Shown: positions 45,201 to 55,295 of the stretch, piece by piece
Position numbering within the stretch: the first letter of the stretch is position 1
How the letters are laid out: each line of letters opens with the position of its first letter
Notes under the pieces: generated by a model
Told to the model about the DNA's origin: nothing
What the model saw: the letters and a program-made list of their open reading frames with translations, nothing else
Databases searched by the model: none
Assembly (NCBI GenBank): GCA_036172665.1
Contig: CM069874.1
Span: 55,038,707-55,102,706 of the forward strand
DNA length: 64,000 nucleotides
From: Prosopocoilus inquinatus
Taxonomy: Eukaryota; Arthropoda; Insecta; Coleoptera; Lucanidae
Direction: 5' to 3'
Position numbers and translations under genes: made by a program

Positions 45201-47565
45201 AAACGAGAAATTACCGCCAGGGCTTTCTTCAAAGCATTAATTTCTGCATCCTTGTCACCTGGAGGCGCACTCTCATCCTCATCTTCGACCGTTCTTGATG
45301 TTTTACTGCCTGCAGCTGCTGGAACATCTTCGCTTCTTTTAGGCGTCGCATCCGCAGACCTGTCTGCGCTTTTTTTGGGAGACACATCAAGTTTAGCTGC
45401 AGGATCACTTTTTTTGGGTGATATCTCTCGGCTTTCTTTAGATGGAGCAATGGACACTTGTTTTGTTCCACCGCTTTTCATCGATGCTGCACTCTTTTTG
45501 GCGCACACTCGTTCTGGTTCGTTTTGTTTTGCCGGTAACGAAATCGTCCCTTTTCCTCTCATTTGCTCATAGGCCCCAGAAGCAGGATCGCGTTTAGCCT
45601 TTCTTGCGCATGGAGGCATTCGTTTTGCTTGCAAAGCAGCACAAACGTGTCTTTTCTTCAGACCGTGCTTCCACATAAATTCGGCCAACTCCCGTTTGTA
45701 TTTCTCTTTTTCTTCCGGAGAGAGCTCGTCATATTCTTTTGGAGTTAAAACAGTGAAACCGTCCAAGCCATTCGGATGATGCCTTCTCCAAAGCGCCAAC
45801 TGTTTCTCGTATTCTTCCTTTTCACTTGGCGATAATTTTTCGTACTCTTCAGGAGTGAGAGGTACGAAAGCTTCCCCTGAAGGATGTTTCCCTTTCCACT
45901 GGGCTAAGTCGCGTTCGTATTTTTCCCTTTCTTCCGGTGAGAGTTCACTGATTTCTTTTGGAGTTAAAACCATAAAACCGTCCATACCTTTCGGATGATG
46001 CTTCTTCCAAATCGCCAATTTTTTCTCGTATTCTTCTTTTTCGTGTGGAGACAATTTTTCGTATTCTTCCAAAGAGAGAGGTTCGAAAGTTTCGTCTACA
46101 GGGTGTTTACCTTTCCACTGGCCTAACTTGCGCTCATATTCTGCCCTTTCTTCCGGCGATAATGCGTCTTCTTCTTCCGGAGATAACGGCACAAAACCGT
46201 CGACTCCGTGTGGATGCTTTGCCTTCCATTTCTCAAGGTCGTGAAGATACTGTGCTTTCTCAGCAGGAGTCAGCGCTTCGACTTCCTCAGCTGATAAAGG
46301 TACGAAATCTTCCGCTACGGGGTGGTGGCCTCTCCATTCGTCTAATTTCCTTTGATACTCTTCTCTTTCTTCCGGGGATAAAGCTTCTAATTCTTCCGGA
46401 GTCAACGGTACAAATCCGTCGACACCGGAAGGATGTTGCCTTTTCCATTTCTCTAAATTATGTTCATATTTCTGTTTCTCTTCCGGAGTCAAGGCTTCTA
46501 ATTCGTGCGCAGATAGAGGCTCGAAAGTCGTTTCGCTTAGCCTAGGATGTCGGCTTTCAAAACTAGCTAAGCTTTGATCGTATTTTTCTTTTTCTTCTGG
46601 ACTTAACTTCTCTAATTCTTCCGAAGTTAGTGGCACGAACCCATCTACGCCTTCCGGATGCCTTTGTTTCCAATCCGCCAATTGACGGTCGTATTTTTTT
46701 CTTTCCTCGGGACTCATGTGCTCGAGTTCTTCGGGAGATAATGGTTCAAAGTTGGCATCTAACTCTTCTTGAATGTGTTGAAGGTTACGTTCCATTTCTT
46801 CTCTTTGCTCGGGATCCATTCTATCCCAGCTTTTCATTTCCTCCGCTCTTTCTTCCGGAGTCATGGCCGACCATCTTTGTTCTTCCGCTTCTTTTTCTTC
46901 AGGAGTCATATCTTCCCATCGCTTTGAACCACCTTCTGATTCTAGGGAGTGTGCTCTTGGTGAGGCAGTGCTCGTCGTGCTTTCTCCGATGTCTTCTTCG
47001 GTATCGGAAGGAAAACCACGTCGGCTTCGCGATCTTATAGATTCTAATTCCTCTGATGCTTTAGCTAATTCATTTTTCTAAAATAGTCCGTTTTAAACAA
47101 AAAATAAGAATCGAATAAAATAAAGGAATTTTTAAAGATTTGAATATACTAGACTAACCATTTTATTCAGCGCCTTCTTCTGTTCAGGAGTAAGAAAACT
47201 TTCAGCATACTTAAGCAATTTCTGCAAGTCATCGATTTGTCTTTGTAATCTTTCAATTTCGTCGTTTTTGTTGGCCAATAAAGTTTCAATCAACACATCA
47301 AGTGGCACATACCTACCTAAATTCAAACCCTAAAATTTGAGGTTCATGATTTTGCTCTTTCACAGAAGCCCGATTGAAATACCGCTGCTCTAAGTTTTAT
47401 TAACTCGAGAATATGTTGCCTGCGTTCTTCTCTTTCGGTTGTCCACGCCCGAGCATCCGTGGCGGAGACGTATCTCTTCATGCGCCCGTCCGACCGCTTC
47501 ACCGTCAAGGGCACCGGGTCCCCGGCGCCTCTGAACGCGCGCGTTTTTCTCGCGACGTAAGACAT
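30205..47565 (-). CDS. Giant repeat and coiled-coil protein, about 3,510 residues, function unknown
   Basis: Exons (all phases agree): 47383-47565, 47159-47329, 45215-47077, 45047-45151, 40535-40772, 39642-40477, 33736-39508, 33269-33684, 33076-33219, 32790-32973, 32533-32734, 32317-32467, 32089-32268, then T1 30205-30291. Start is AAGATGTCT at 47565. Residues 1-118: basic N-terminus (YVARKTRAFRGAG) then short coiled coil. Residues about 190-570: ten repeats of 36/37 residues of the type FVPLTPEELEALSPEE..Y...L..W...HP. About 570-740: basic, SPKK-rich. From about 775 on: nearly continuous coiled coil, rich in AENAKLK units, with a 16-residue fourfold repeat near residue 1,590. No motor, membrane or enzymatic domain is seen. 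A scaffold, cytoskeletal or axonemal role is only a guess. The very short 53-nt first intron contrasts with a 4.3-kb transposon-laden intron before exon 5. Confidence 0.85.
30313..31777. mobile_element. Long-TIR Tc1/mariner-type element, about 1.46 kb, TA duplication
   Basis: Terminal inverted repeats of about 430-490 bp begin CACTGTGTCCACATTTCGAT at both ends and are flanked by TA (30311-30312, 31778-31779). The interior of about 550 bp holds a short transposase remnant on the minus strand. A single arm of the same family lies at 16105-16385. It is inserted in the intron that leads to terminal exon T1 of the coiled-coil gene. Confidence 0.9.
30969..31160 (-). pseudogene. Mariner-superfamily transposase C-terminal fragment
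   Basis: A 63-codon frame contains ARSPDLTPLDFHLWG, the third catalytic-Asp block of IS630-Tc1-mariner transposases, followed by a KKKVF segment typical after it. It corresponds to the PPRGPDLNPLDFFLWA block of the fuller copy at 52.4 kb, so the two families are related. N-terminal and first two catalytic blocks are missing. Confidence 0.7.
38036..38227 (-). repeat. Fourfold 48-bp coding repeat in the coiled-coil gene
   Basis: Four 16-residue units of the type EKVMQVPTQDTLPGEL lie between the first and second coiled-coil segments. The two central units are nearly identical in DNA (CCTGGTAGAGTGTCTTGTG), and the outer two have diverged. Upstream, SRKSPCDMKKKK and SRKSPCDLKKKK form another duplication (about 38235-38350). 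This probably acts as a flexible linker; copy number may vary between individuals. Confidence 0.85.
40990..41107. repeat. Small Harbinger-like MITE related to the 1097-4023 ends
   Basis: The right end, read inward, is AGCTGAGTTGCACCGA, matching the GGCTGAGTTGCACC terminus of the element at 1097-4023, with TAA adjacent. The left end (GATGCACTGACATTGATTAA) is diverged. It is about 118 bp long and lies in the large intron before exon 5 of the coiled-coil gene. Confidence 0.5.
41108..42112. other. Intron DNA with a CAG-rich patch
   Basis: No exon found. At about 41711-41770 the plus strand has imperfect CAG/CAC triplets (GAGAAGCAGCAGCGAGATCA, then AGCAGCACCACCGCCACC). It could be a decayed coding or retrocopy fragment, but its frames are short and closed. 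Confidence 0.3.
42113..44901. mobile_element. 2.8-kb long-TIR element with CAGGATGACT ends and TA duplication
   Basis: Both ends start CAGGATGACT, then T/GAGTAAGTC-like sequence, and lie next to TA (42111-42112, 44902-44903). Arms of about 430 bp are inverted copies (shared AATGTTAAATAAATGTTA and AAAGGCAATAAATCA). Inside are a second direct copy of the inner arm (42806-42955) and an internal hairpin pairing 42560-42680 with 43070-43190 (TTCAATTTAAGAGGATAACA). No transposase frame is visible. A hAT element has inserted into it. It lies in the 4.3-kb intron of the coiled-coil gene. Confidence 0.85.
43213..44485. mobile_element. Non-autonomous hAT element, 1,273 bp, perfect 8-bp duplication
   Basis: The ends are TAGTGCTGGCAA and TTGCCAGCACTA. 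The flanking octamers are CTTAATAC at 43205-43212 and again at 44486-44493, a perfect hAT-type target duplication. The sub-terminal 150-200 bp on both sides are packed with CGGTTATTCGAATATCC-like words in both orientations, plausible transposase-binding arrays. The interior frames (43698-43928 plus, 43945-44304 minus) have no recognisable transposase, so it is non-autonomous or decayed. Confidence 0.93.
45330..46760 (-). repeat. Ten coding 36/37-residue repeats plus a basic SPKK tail (exon 3)
   Basis: From 46755 leftward the units begin FEPLSPEELEH, FVPLTSEELEK, FEPLSAHELEA, FVPLTPEELEA, FVPLSAEEVEA, FVPLSPEEEDA, FEPLSLEEYEK, FMVLTPKEISE, FVPLTPEEYEK and FTVLTPKEYDE. Most units ending HPxGVDG/GMDG/GLDG (37 residues) alternate with units ending in a shorter acidic linker such as HPVAED or HPVDET (36), so the real period is a dimer of about 73. 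Each unit predicts two short helices, each capped by S/T-P-E-E. The array is followed by SPKKS-type basic segments. Confidence 0.85.
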
Positions 47566-47814
47566 CTTGAAAGGAAGTTGCTTCACTAAAATTTACCGTT
47601 CTTAACTTCCTTTTTTCATAGTAGTTAACATAAAATGTCCATTCTTTATTTTCAAAAAGTACTGCAATATTTGTCAACAAAAACAAAATGACACACGTTT
47701 GTCATGTTTTAGTTTAGGGCTGACGTGATTTTCTAAACGAATAGTTCGCTGGGTCGTCCTTCATTTTTTATAATCATAATACTAATGTTTTCAAATAATA
47801 ATTATAATTGAAGT
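47566..47814. promoter_or_regulatory. Upstream region of the coiled-coil gene
   Basis: About 250 bp between the start codon at 47565 and the Penelope terminal region must hold the 5' UTR and at least part of the promoter, if the gene has no upstream non-coding exon. No TATA box or initiator is convincing. GGACGACCCAGCG near 47755 (minus strand) is the only GC-richer word. Confidence 0.3.
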
Positions 47815-50265
47815 TTGTTCTTGTCCGATGAAAATTGTAAGTACAAAGTTTTTTTAATCTCAAACCGGACAGAAAAATGAAGGGAACACACTCAACGTTT
47901 CGCTATAGATTTATAGCTTCGTCAGAAGTGAAAAAAAAGTAAATAAGATTTTAAACTAAAATACGAGTTGTCCGGAATAAAGGGAAAAGTAACTAGAACT
48001 AAATTAAAACTAATTTTTTTTTTTTTATTAATTAATTGACAGATCTATATCCTGTTTAAAGAGTCTAGAAAACTACAAAATACGTCATTTAAATTTTCAA
48101 AGTCCGTACGTTTATTAATAGAATTTGGAGACATTTTAATTTTACACATTTCTATGAAACGTCTTTTAAAAATATTAGATTCACTGTACAAAATGTCAGT
48201 ATTATCAAAATCAAAATTATGATTATTTACTAATGAATGCTCTACAAGCATTGAATGATTTTGATTATTTTTTTGAATATGATATTTATGTAGACCAACA
48301 TAAATATAACGTTTTTTTTTTAAATTTTGGCTCGTTTCACCTATATAAACAGAATTACAATTTGAATATTTGATTTCATAAACCACGTTAGGTTGTTTTA
48401 ATTTCGGTATTTTGGTTTTTAAATTCGAAAAAATTAAATTTAAATTATTCACAGATTTACTGGCTAAAATTAAATTATGTTTTTTGAAAATGTATTTAAA
48501 TGTATTGTGTAATGGTTCAATATAAGGCAAAGATATGTATTTATGGTTCGAAGTTTGTCTAATGTTATTAGAGACATTTGAATTTTGTAAGTATTTAATA
48601 CGATTTTTAATTACTGATTCAATAAGATTTATTGGATAAGAATTTTGAATAAGAGTTTTCTTTATTAAATTTAAGTTATCACAAATGAAAACTTTATCAG
48701 AAAGTAAAATAGCTCGATCTGTTAATGAAATAATAGTTGCAATTTTATAATTTTTGGGTGTGTACGAGTGAAAATTTATGTATCTACCTGACCAGGTACG
48801 TTTATGAAACCAATTAGTAATTAATTTATCATTGTGTCTGATAATATTTACATCAAGAAAACTCAATGAATTATTATTTTCTTTTTCTACTGTAAATTGT
48901 AATCTATTATGAAAAGAATTCAATTTATTTAAAACAAAATCTACCTTATCAGAAGGCAAAATCAGTAAAATGTCATCTACATAACGAAAATATAACGTTA
49001 AATCGAATGATATAGAGTTAATAACAGATTTTTCTAGTTCTTGCATAACAATTTCAGCTAAAGCCGGAGATAAAGGAGAACCCATTGCTGTACCAAAAAT
49101 CTGTTTATAAAATTTATCATTGAAAGCAAAATAAGATGTTTCAAAACATAAATCAACTATTTCTAAAAAGTTACCTTTGGAAATATCAGTAAAATCTTTA
49201 ATCTCTAACCACCTATCATTAATACTTTTTAAAGCTAAATCTTTAGGAATGTTAGTAAATAAAGAAATAACATCTAAAGAAATTATAATGCAATTATTTG
49301 GTACAGTTATTTGTTTTAATTTTTCTAAGAGTTCAAAAGAATTTTTTATAAAATATTCTGATTTACTAGTAACCTGAGTAATGATTTTTGAAATAAATTT
49401 AGATAAGAAATATGGAGAAGAACCAATAGTGGAAATTGTGTAGCTAATTCTACATATGTATTATTATCAGACAGCATAGTTTGAATTTTTGAAGAATAAT
49501 CAGTTTTATCAATTAAAACAGTTACATTGCTTTTATCAGCAGTAGTAACAATAATATTAGGGTTATTTTTAAGAAATTTTTTACAAGACAAGAGATCTCT
49601 AATAAGAATCTTATACTTTGATTTTTCAAAAGTTTTATCAATATTTCTAATATAATTTAAAAAATTAGAACCAAATTTATTTCTTATTTGTATTTTTGAA
49701 GGTGAATCTAAAGATTTAATACCAAACTCTAAGCTACTTAATACTTTTAAGAAATCTACTTGTTGTTTATGAAAATAAGGTAATGAAAATTTTTTTCCTA
49801 AAGCGAAAATGTATTTTAAATTTGACGGGATCTCAGTTTTTGTATAATTTACAAGCCACTTATTTATTACATTTTGATCAAATTTAATGTAAAAATTTTT
49901 ATCTCTAATAGAAATAAGATTATCTAACTTTTTAATCTGTGTCAATCGAATTTTATTAAAATACCACTCATTTTTTTGATTTTCAAAATTTAGAAAATTA
50001 GTCAATGTGATATTATCAAGAAAATTACTTAACTGACCTAAGGTATAATCTAATTTCCAAGTTAATTTGGCAAGAACTTTGAAAGTTACCTCTATTTCAT
50101 ATGAAAGAATTTTATTAGCAAAATCTGATACGTATCTGTCAATTTTGTGACATGACATATCGTACGCTTAAAATTACCAGAATGAAAAATCGTAAGCTCT
50201 TTTTACTTAAATGTAGGAAAGAAGGAGTTTTCCCTCGTCATATAATTGAACCTTTAAAAAGAGCG
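47815..50265 (-). mobile_element. Penelope-like element with RT, GIY-YIG and terminal ribozyme
   Basis: The minus-strand coding region 50158-48045 reads as one Penelope polyprotein broken by a single frameshift near 49430. The N-terminal block has VTTADKSNVTVLIDKTDYSS. RT has IISLDVISLFTNIP (motif A), FGTAMGSPLSPALAEIVMQE and the catalytic YVDDIL. The C-terminal GIY-YIG endonuclease has VVYEIKYSNCNSVYIGETSQ, with the conserved SMLVEHSLVNNH and RRFIEMCKIK that follow. More N-terminal coding sequence, shifted again, reaches about 50265. Downstream of the stop (48044-47815) lies a terminal repeat-like region containing a hammerhead ribozyme (separate entry). Relatively young but not obviously functional. 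Confidence 0.93.
47889..47930 (-). ncRNA. Minimal type I hammerhead ribozyme of the Penelope element
   Basis: The minus strand reads, 5' to 3': stem I strand CACTT, core CTGACGA, stem II GCTATA-AATC-TATAGC (six perfect pairs), core GAAA, a two-pair stem III C-G/A-U (ACGT), one residue at the cleavage position, and GAGTG, which closes stem I (four Watson-Crick pairs plus one G-U). All invariant hammerhead core bases are present. Hammerheads with a very short stem III are known from Penelope-like retroelements, and this one sits about 115 nt past the RT/GIY-YIG stop on the coding strand. Self-cleavage is inferred, not shown. Confidence 0.85.
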
Positions 50266-51549
50266 TTTTTACTTTAACAAAATGTCAATCATGTCAGCTA
50301 GGAATTGGCGGAATTTGATATCTTACCACGTTTTGATTCACAATATCTTTGTTTTATGAAAATGTTTGCAGGTTTTTGAAATTTTAAAATTGAAGTTAAA
50401 AAATGAAAACCTATTTTTAAGAGAGTTTATTTTAAATTATTTTATTCTACGTAACTATTACCCCTTTTACATTTACAGTAATTGAAGAGTAACTTCTAAC
50501 TGGTCGCCAAGTGCCAATTTTGTGTTAAATGGTTTTCTTTTTTGTTAAAACTGCTCCAAATTTTGTTTTTAGTTTTTGGAACTGCAATATTAAGGTGTAA
50601 TTTGCTTGTGCCTTTATATATGATTTAATTCCGTTACTTTTGCTATTAAACAGGTTTCAGACTCTATTTCGCTTAAATCAAATTAGCACTTAGACCATTT
50701 AGAAGTTACATTCTTCGATTGATATTACTTGACTTAAACAGTTTACGTGAATTTACACAATTTTTGAACATTGTTATATTATGTGAAAGTGTAAATATGA
50801 TTCTATTTCATTGAAATTTTTTAGACTTTTTATAAAGAATGTTTTTTTTTTGAAAAGTGAAAAATTAAAGGGTCTTCCTATAGTGAACTAGACCGTGGAC
50901 ATATTGTATATTGGATTCTATATTATACAAATTTCGCAAAAGTGTAGTAATTTTTTAAGTTTTCTGATTAGATATAACAATCTTTAGAATTTTAATTTTA
51001 CTATAATTTTATACATCTATAAAATTGTGAATAGCTTAAACAGCGACTCTGTACAATCAGAATTTTATAAAATTGTGATTAAATATATTATAACTAAACT
51101 AAATTATAAAATTTTTCATCTCGTTATATACAGGGTGTCTCATAACCTACGGAGGAGATTAAAAGGATGCCTAGAGGAGATAAAATTAAAGCTTTTTTCT
51201 TAATTCGCTTTTGACCGAAACCCAATAATAAGAAAGTTACAGCAGTTTAAAGTTTAAATATTTAAGAAGCAAATGTTCACTAACCACAGTATTAAATTAC
51301 TTTTAAATTCAAATTTGTAGTGTCTAAGAGTTAGTTGAACAATGTTTAGATAAAAAAGTTAATAAAAAATTAGTACCTTAAAAGTTACGCGTATTTTTTT
51401 TTTCTTTTAATGCTCAAAATCTGGTGTCCATTTTATTGAGAGCCGCTGACTAAAACTAAAACAAGTTCCCATAGAAATTTACTTAAATGGCAATTCCTTT
51501 AACTGTCAAAGTAAAGGTAATTTATCTGTAAGTAATTCATTCAAATAAA

Positions 51550-52597
51550 ATGGTTAATTATTCTAATGAGGAATACATGGACATGATCCAAATGTATGCT
51601 GTACGCGCAAGACATGTATTTGGAAACATTTCCAAATCGACAAATACCTTCCGAAAACACTATCCTTCGCGTGATTCAACGAGGAAGAGAGACTGGGAAA
51701 TGACAACCCACGAAAGGTCATGGTGGTGGGAGATTAAATGTGCATGATGCTAACGTTGAAGAAGAAATTTTAGAAATGGCAAGCGCAGATCCTACTACAA
51801 GTACACGGAAAATTTCTCACCAAGTTAATGTTTCTCGGTCCTTTGTTTCTCGCACGTTGAGCATGATTGGTTTGCACCCCTACCACTTCCAAAAGGTGCA
51901 AGGACTAATTCCAAACGATTATCCGTTGCGTCAACAGTTTTGCGAATGGCTACTACATCGTATTAAAAGAGACGCGGAATTTCCAGCAAATGTACTGGTA
52001 ACGGATGAATGCTGCTTTACCAGGAATGGGAGTCTTAACTTTCATAATTTTCACGTATGGGCGGATGAAAATACACATGCGATCCGCCGGAATGCCTTTC
52101 AGCAACGTTTTAGCTTAAATTTGTGGGCTGGGATTGTGAACAACACCCTTATAGGGCCGTTTGAATTGCCACCACGCCTGAATGGTGATTCTTATTTGCA
52201 GTTTTTACAGGAAGTTCTGCCGGAACTCCTCGAGAATGTTCCTTTAAATGTGCGGCGGAGTATGTGGTTTATGCACGATGGCTGTCCTGCGCATTTTAGT
52301 CGTGCTGCAAGAGACTATCTTGACACCATTTTTCCGCAAAGATGGATTGGTCGGAGTGGATTTATTTCATGGCCCCCACGTGGTCCCGATTTAAACCCAC
52401 TTGATTTTTTCTTATGGGCATATATGAAAGAACGGGTATATGCCACTGAAGTTGATACAATCGAAGAATTGCGCCATCGCATCAACGTTGCTACTGATTA
52501 CTTACGCGACCATTTTCCACAAGTATCAGGAAACTGGATTCGTCGTGCACAACTGTGCGTTGAAATGCAGGGTCAGCATTTTAAGCAACATCTTTAA
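51550..52597 (+). pseudogene. DD41D mariner-superfamily transposase, frameshifted
   Basis: The N-terminus starts MVNYSNEEYMDMIQMYA, like the DUF4817 helix-turn-helix found in arthropod transposases. The frame slips near 51600-51640, then a TGA occurs near 51700 before the main 285-codon frame. That frame has a second helix-turn-helix (STRKISHQVNVSRSFVSRTL), then the catalytic blocks VTDECCF (first Asp), WFMHDGCPAHF (second Asp) and PPRGPDLNPLDFFLWA (third Asp, 41 residues after the second). It ends with a normal stop at 52597. Only two lesions, so this copy is fairly young. Confidence 0.88.
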
Positions 52598-52726
52598 ATG
52601 TTTAAGTTTTAATAAAGTTTAAAGTTTATTTTTTATTTTTTTAAAGGTTTATTAATTAAAAAGGTTTCTGCTTACTGCTTTTGCCATTATTTTTTGTTGA
52701 GTACATGATTACATACTTTAAAATTA

Positions 52727-53242
52727 AACATATAAAATAGCGACATCTTACTATCGCTTTTTGACCTGACATTGCAGTAGGATAGACAAATTGAAGCGGG
52801 ATTTGCTCCTAATAAGTCCCCCATGCAAGGCGGCCATGCTTGCTGTCAAAGCATAATGCAAGCTTTTAGAAAAATTTTGTGCAAATCGTTTTTGATTGCA
52901 GTGAGAACCTCGAGCAGCCTCTGGACAGCTGTTTCAGCCCTGCTTGGGGCTTCTTCAGCAGAAACGTAGCTCGACATTCCCACTGCAGACCAAAAACGAC
53001 TTGCCCAATTTATTCGCAAATGCGATGTAAGAATGATGAACATATAAAATAGCGACATCTTACTATCGCTTTTTGACCTAACATTGCAGTAGGATAGACA
53101 AATTGAAGCGGGATTTGCTCCTAATGAGTCCCCCATGCAAGGCGGCCATGCTTGCTGTCAAAGCCCTAAGCAGGGCTGAAACAGCTGTCCAGAGGCTGCT
53201 CGAGGTTCTCACTGCAATCAAAGACGATTTGCGCAAAATTTT
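52727..53242. repeat. Composite foldback repeat, copy B
   Basis: It has the same modular order as the copy at 27131-27690: the AACATATAAAATAGCGACAT block at 52727 and 53039 (spacing 312), the inverted CTCGAGCAGCCTCTGGACAG arm between them, and its reverse complement at the right end. The last module is shorter here by about 50 bp (no GTCTGCAGTGGGAATG segment). It is inserted within the DD41D element, which dates it as younger than that insertion. No target duplication can be fixed by eye. Confidence 0.88.
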
Positions 53243-54433
53243 TTTAAAATTAAAGTAACAGCGAACTATCAACGTATTATGTAGGCACTAAGTTACCTTG
53301 GAAACGTGAACACTTTATTTGTAACTATTTTTTCCTATTAATTTCAGCGGTAGCCAACATGTAGCTGGAAGTTTTTAAGAAATTTAAACTGCTGTAACTT
53401 TCTTATTATTGGGTTTCGGTCAAAAGCGAATTAAGAAAAAAGCTTTAATTTGATATCCTCTAGCCACCCTTTTAATCTCCTTCGTAGGTTATGAGACACC
53501 CAGTATACTAAGATAATCTGTCTTAACACAATTACAGCTTGGGCCAAAAGTATTAGGCACCCTTACGATTTTAATTCTTCTCCGAAAGTGTTTACACAAA
53601 AGTTTCTAATTTTGTTGTAGTGAGAGAACTATATAGGATAATTTAAACAATGTCCAATACTTTATAGGGATTGTAAAACATCTGGCAGGTAACAATTCGC
53701 AATTCTGGTTCAGAGAACAGGTAATCACTCTCCTATCGGCGTACAATGGGAAAAACGGACGGTTTTACCGGCCAAAAATAAAAAGTCAACCCTAACGGTG
53801 TTTTTTCGCTTGGTGCTTTACTTTATTACCACACTGTATAGAATCCAATATACACCATATCCACGGATTGAGTTCACTATAGGAAAAACGTTTTAATTTT
53901 TTGCTTTTCGAAAAAAATCATTCTTTATTAAAAAAAACTGGTTGTCCTAAAAATTCCAAAACCGCCATAGAAAATATTAATCTCCATTAACAACAATAAA
54001 ATAAAATCATTTACACTGTCACAAGATATGGCAATACACGTAAACTGTTTCAGTAAAGTAATATCAATTTAATTAAAGAGTGTACCTAAGTTTTTAATGG
54101 TGTAAGTGTAAATAGAGTCAATTCCAAAAACTAAAAAAATTTGGAGCAGTTTAAACAAAAAAAAACATTTAACACAAAATTGGCACTTAGACCAGTTAGA
54201 AGTTACTCTTCAATTACTGTAAATGTAAAAGAGGTTATAGTTACGTAGAATAAAATAATTTAAAATAAACTCTTAAAAACAGGTTTTCATTTTTTAACTT
54301 AAATTTTAAAATTTGAAGAACCTGCAAACATTTTCATAAAACAAAGATATTGTGAATGAAAACGTGGTAAGGTATCAAATTCATAATACCGCCAATTCCT
54401 AGCTGACGATTAACATTTTGTTAAAGTAAAAAG

Positions 54434-55295
54434 ATAAATATCCTAACTTTTTCAGTTATTAATGGGAATTTATTATTTTCGTAATATTTATTACGCTTTA
54501 GGGCAAGCAGAAAAATGAAAAATAAAACGTTTTTCCCGATCTGCGGACACGGCGTGTAAAGCAGTATTATATTGAAGCATGAATACATACAAACACGTGT
54601 AGATAATTATTGGAAAGGCTGCAAGAGTACCCGTCGTAAATAACTTTAGGTCGGTCGGATTAATATAGTCGACCGATAAAGTAGTGGACAGGAGACCTGG
54701 GCGTCTTTAAAGTCCATGAGTGTACACATTTTAGTGTCTTGCTAGTTTGTCTTACGACGCACAATGTGTGAAACTGCATGATTATTAGCTGGACAAAAAT
54801 CGAAAAATCAAACATACATATTCTCAAATATTTGGTAGTAAGCAAGGCCTGTAAGCATATGAACCACTGCACCCTGTGTTGTAGAAATTTTACGATATTT
54901 ATCAACTACTAAATAGTAATGGTAATCAAAACGTGCGTATGGAATTTTGCAAGTTCAGCTATTCTCGTACTTTTTTGTAATGTTAGTGAACTCACTTCTG
55001 ATTTTTGTGCTGAAATGATTTACATAGAAAGTATTTATTAAACAAACCATGGAATCAGAAACACTCATGTCACGTTTTATTATAATTTTAAGTGGATGCA
55101 ACTAAGGCTTTAAAGGTGAAGGGTTTAAAAAAAAAGTCCACATATGTCCACCATGAATTTTAGTGGTTTTTGAACTTTTGCGAGTAAGATAAAAGAAAAA
55201 TCAGCTACCCGTAAGTGCCCGTTTAACACAAATTGCAAAAATCGTTTTGTAGTAACAATTGCCAAGATAATTAAAATGCTACTGACTTTGGTTTG
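54434..55295. other. Intergenic DNA, no gene assigned
   Basis: AT-rich, no recognisable domain. The minus frame 54660-54905 (81 codons) has no homology I can name. Confidence 0.3.

Larger units (their letters stand above)
51131..53503 (+). mobile_element. Tc1/mariner-type element with DD41D transposase, 2.37 kb
   Basis: Terminal inverted repeats of about 120 bp start CAGGGTGTCTCATAACCTAC (left) and CTGGGTGTCTCATAACCTAC (right), flanked by TA at 51129-51130 and 53504-53505. A nearly complete transposase lies on the plus strand (51550-52597). Between its stop and the right TIR a copy of the composite foldback repeat has inserted (52727-53242). The spacing of the last two catalytic Asp residues is 41, as in the rosa-type DD41D group. 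Confidence 0.9.
50266..54433. repeat. 4.2-kb inverted-repeat unit with 0.6-kb arms
   Basis: The left arm 50266-50925 and the right arm 53832-54433 are inverted copies (for example TTTTTACTTTAACAAAATGT on the left, TAAAATTTGAAGAACCTGC on the right). The arms differ by small indels and many substitutions, so they are old. Between them lie a mariner-type element (51131-53503) and a Tc1-like end (CAGCTTGGGCCAAAAGTATT at about 53536). The arm boundary coincides with the Penelope 5' limit. It could be a foldback transposon or an inverted duplication; no clear target duplication was found. Confidence 0.75.
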
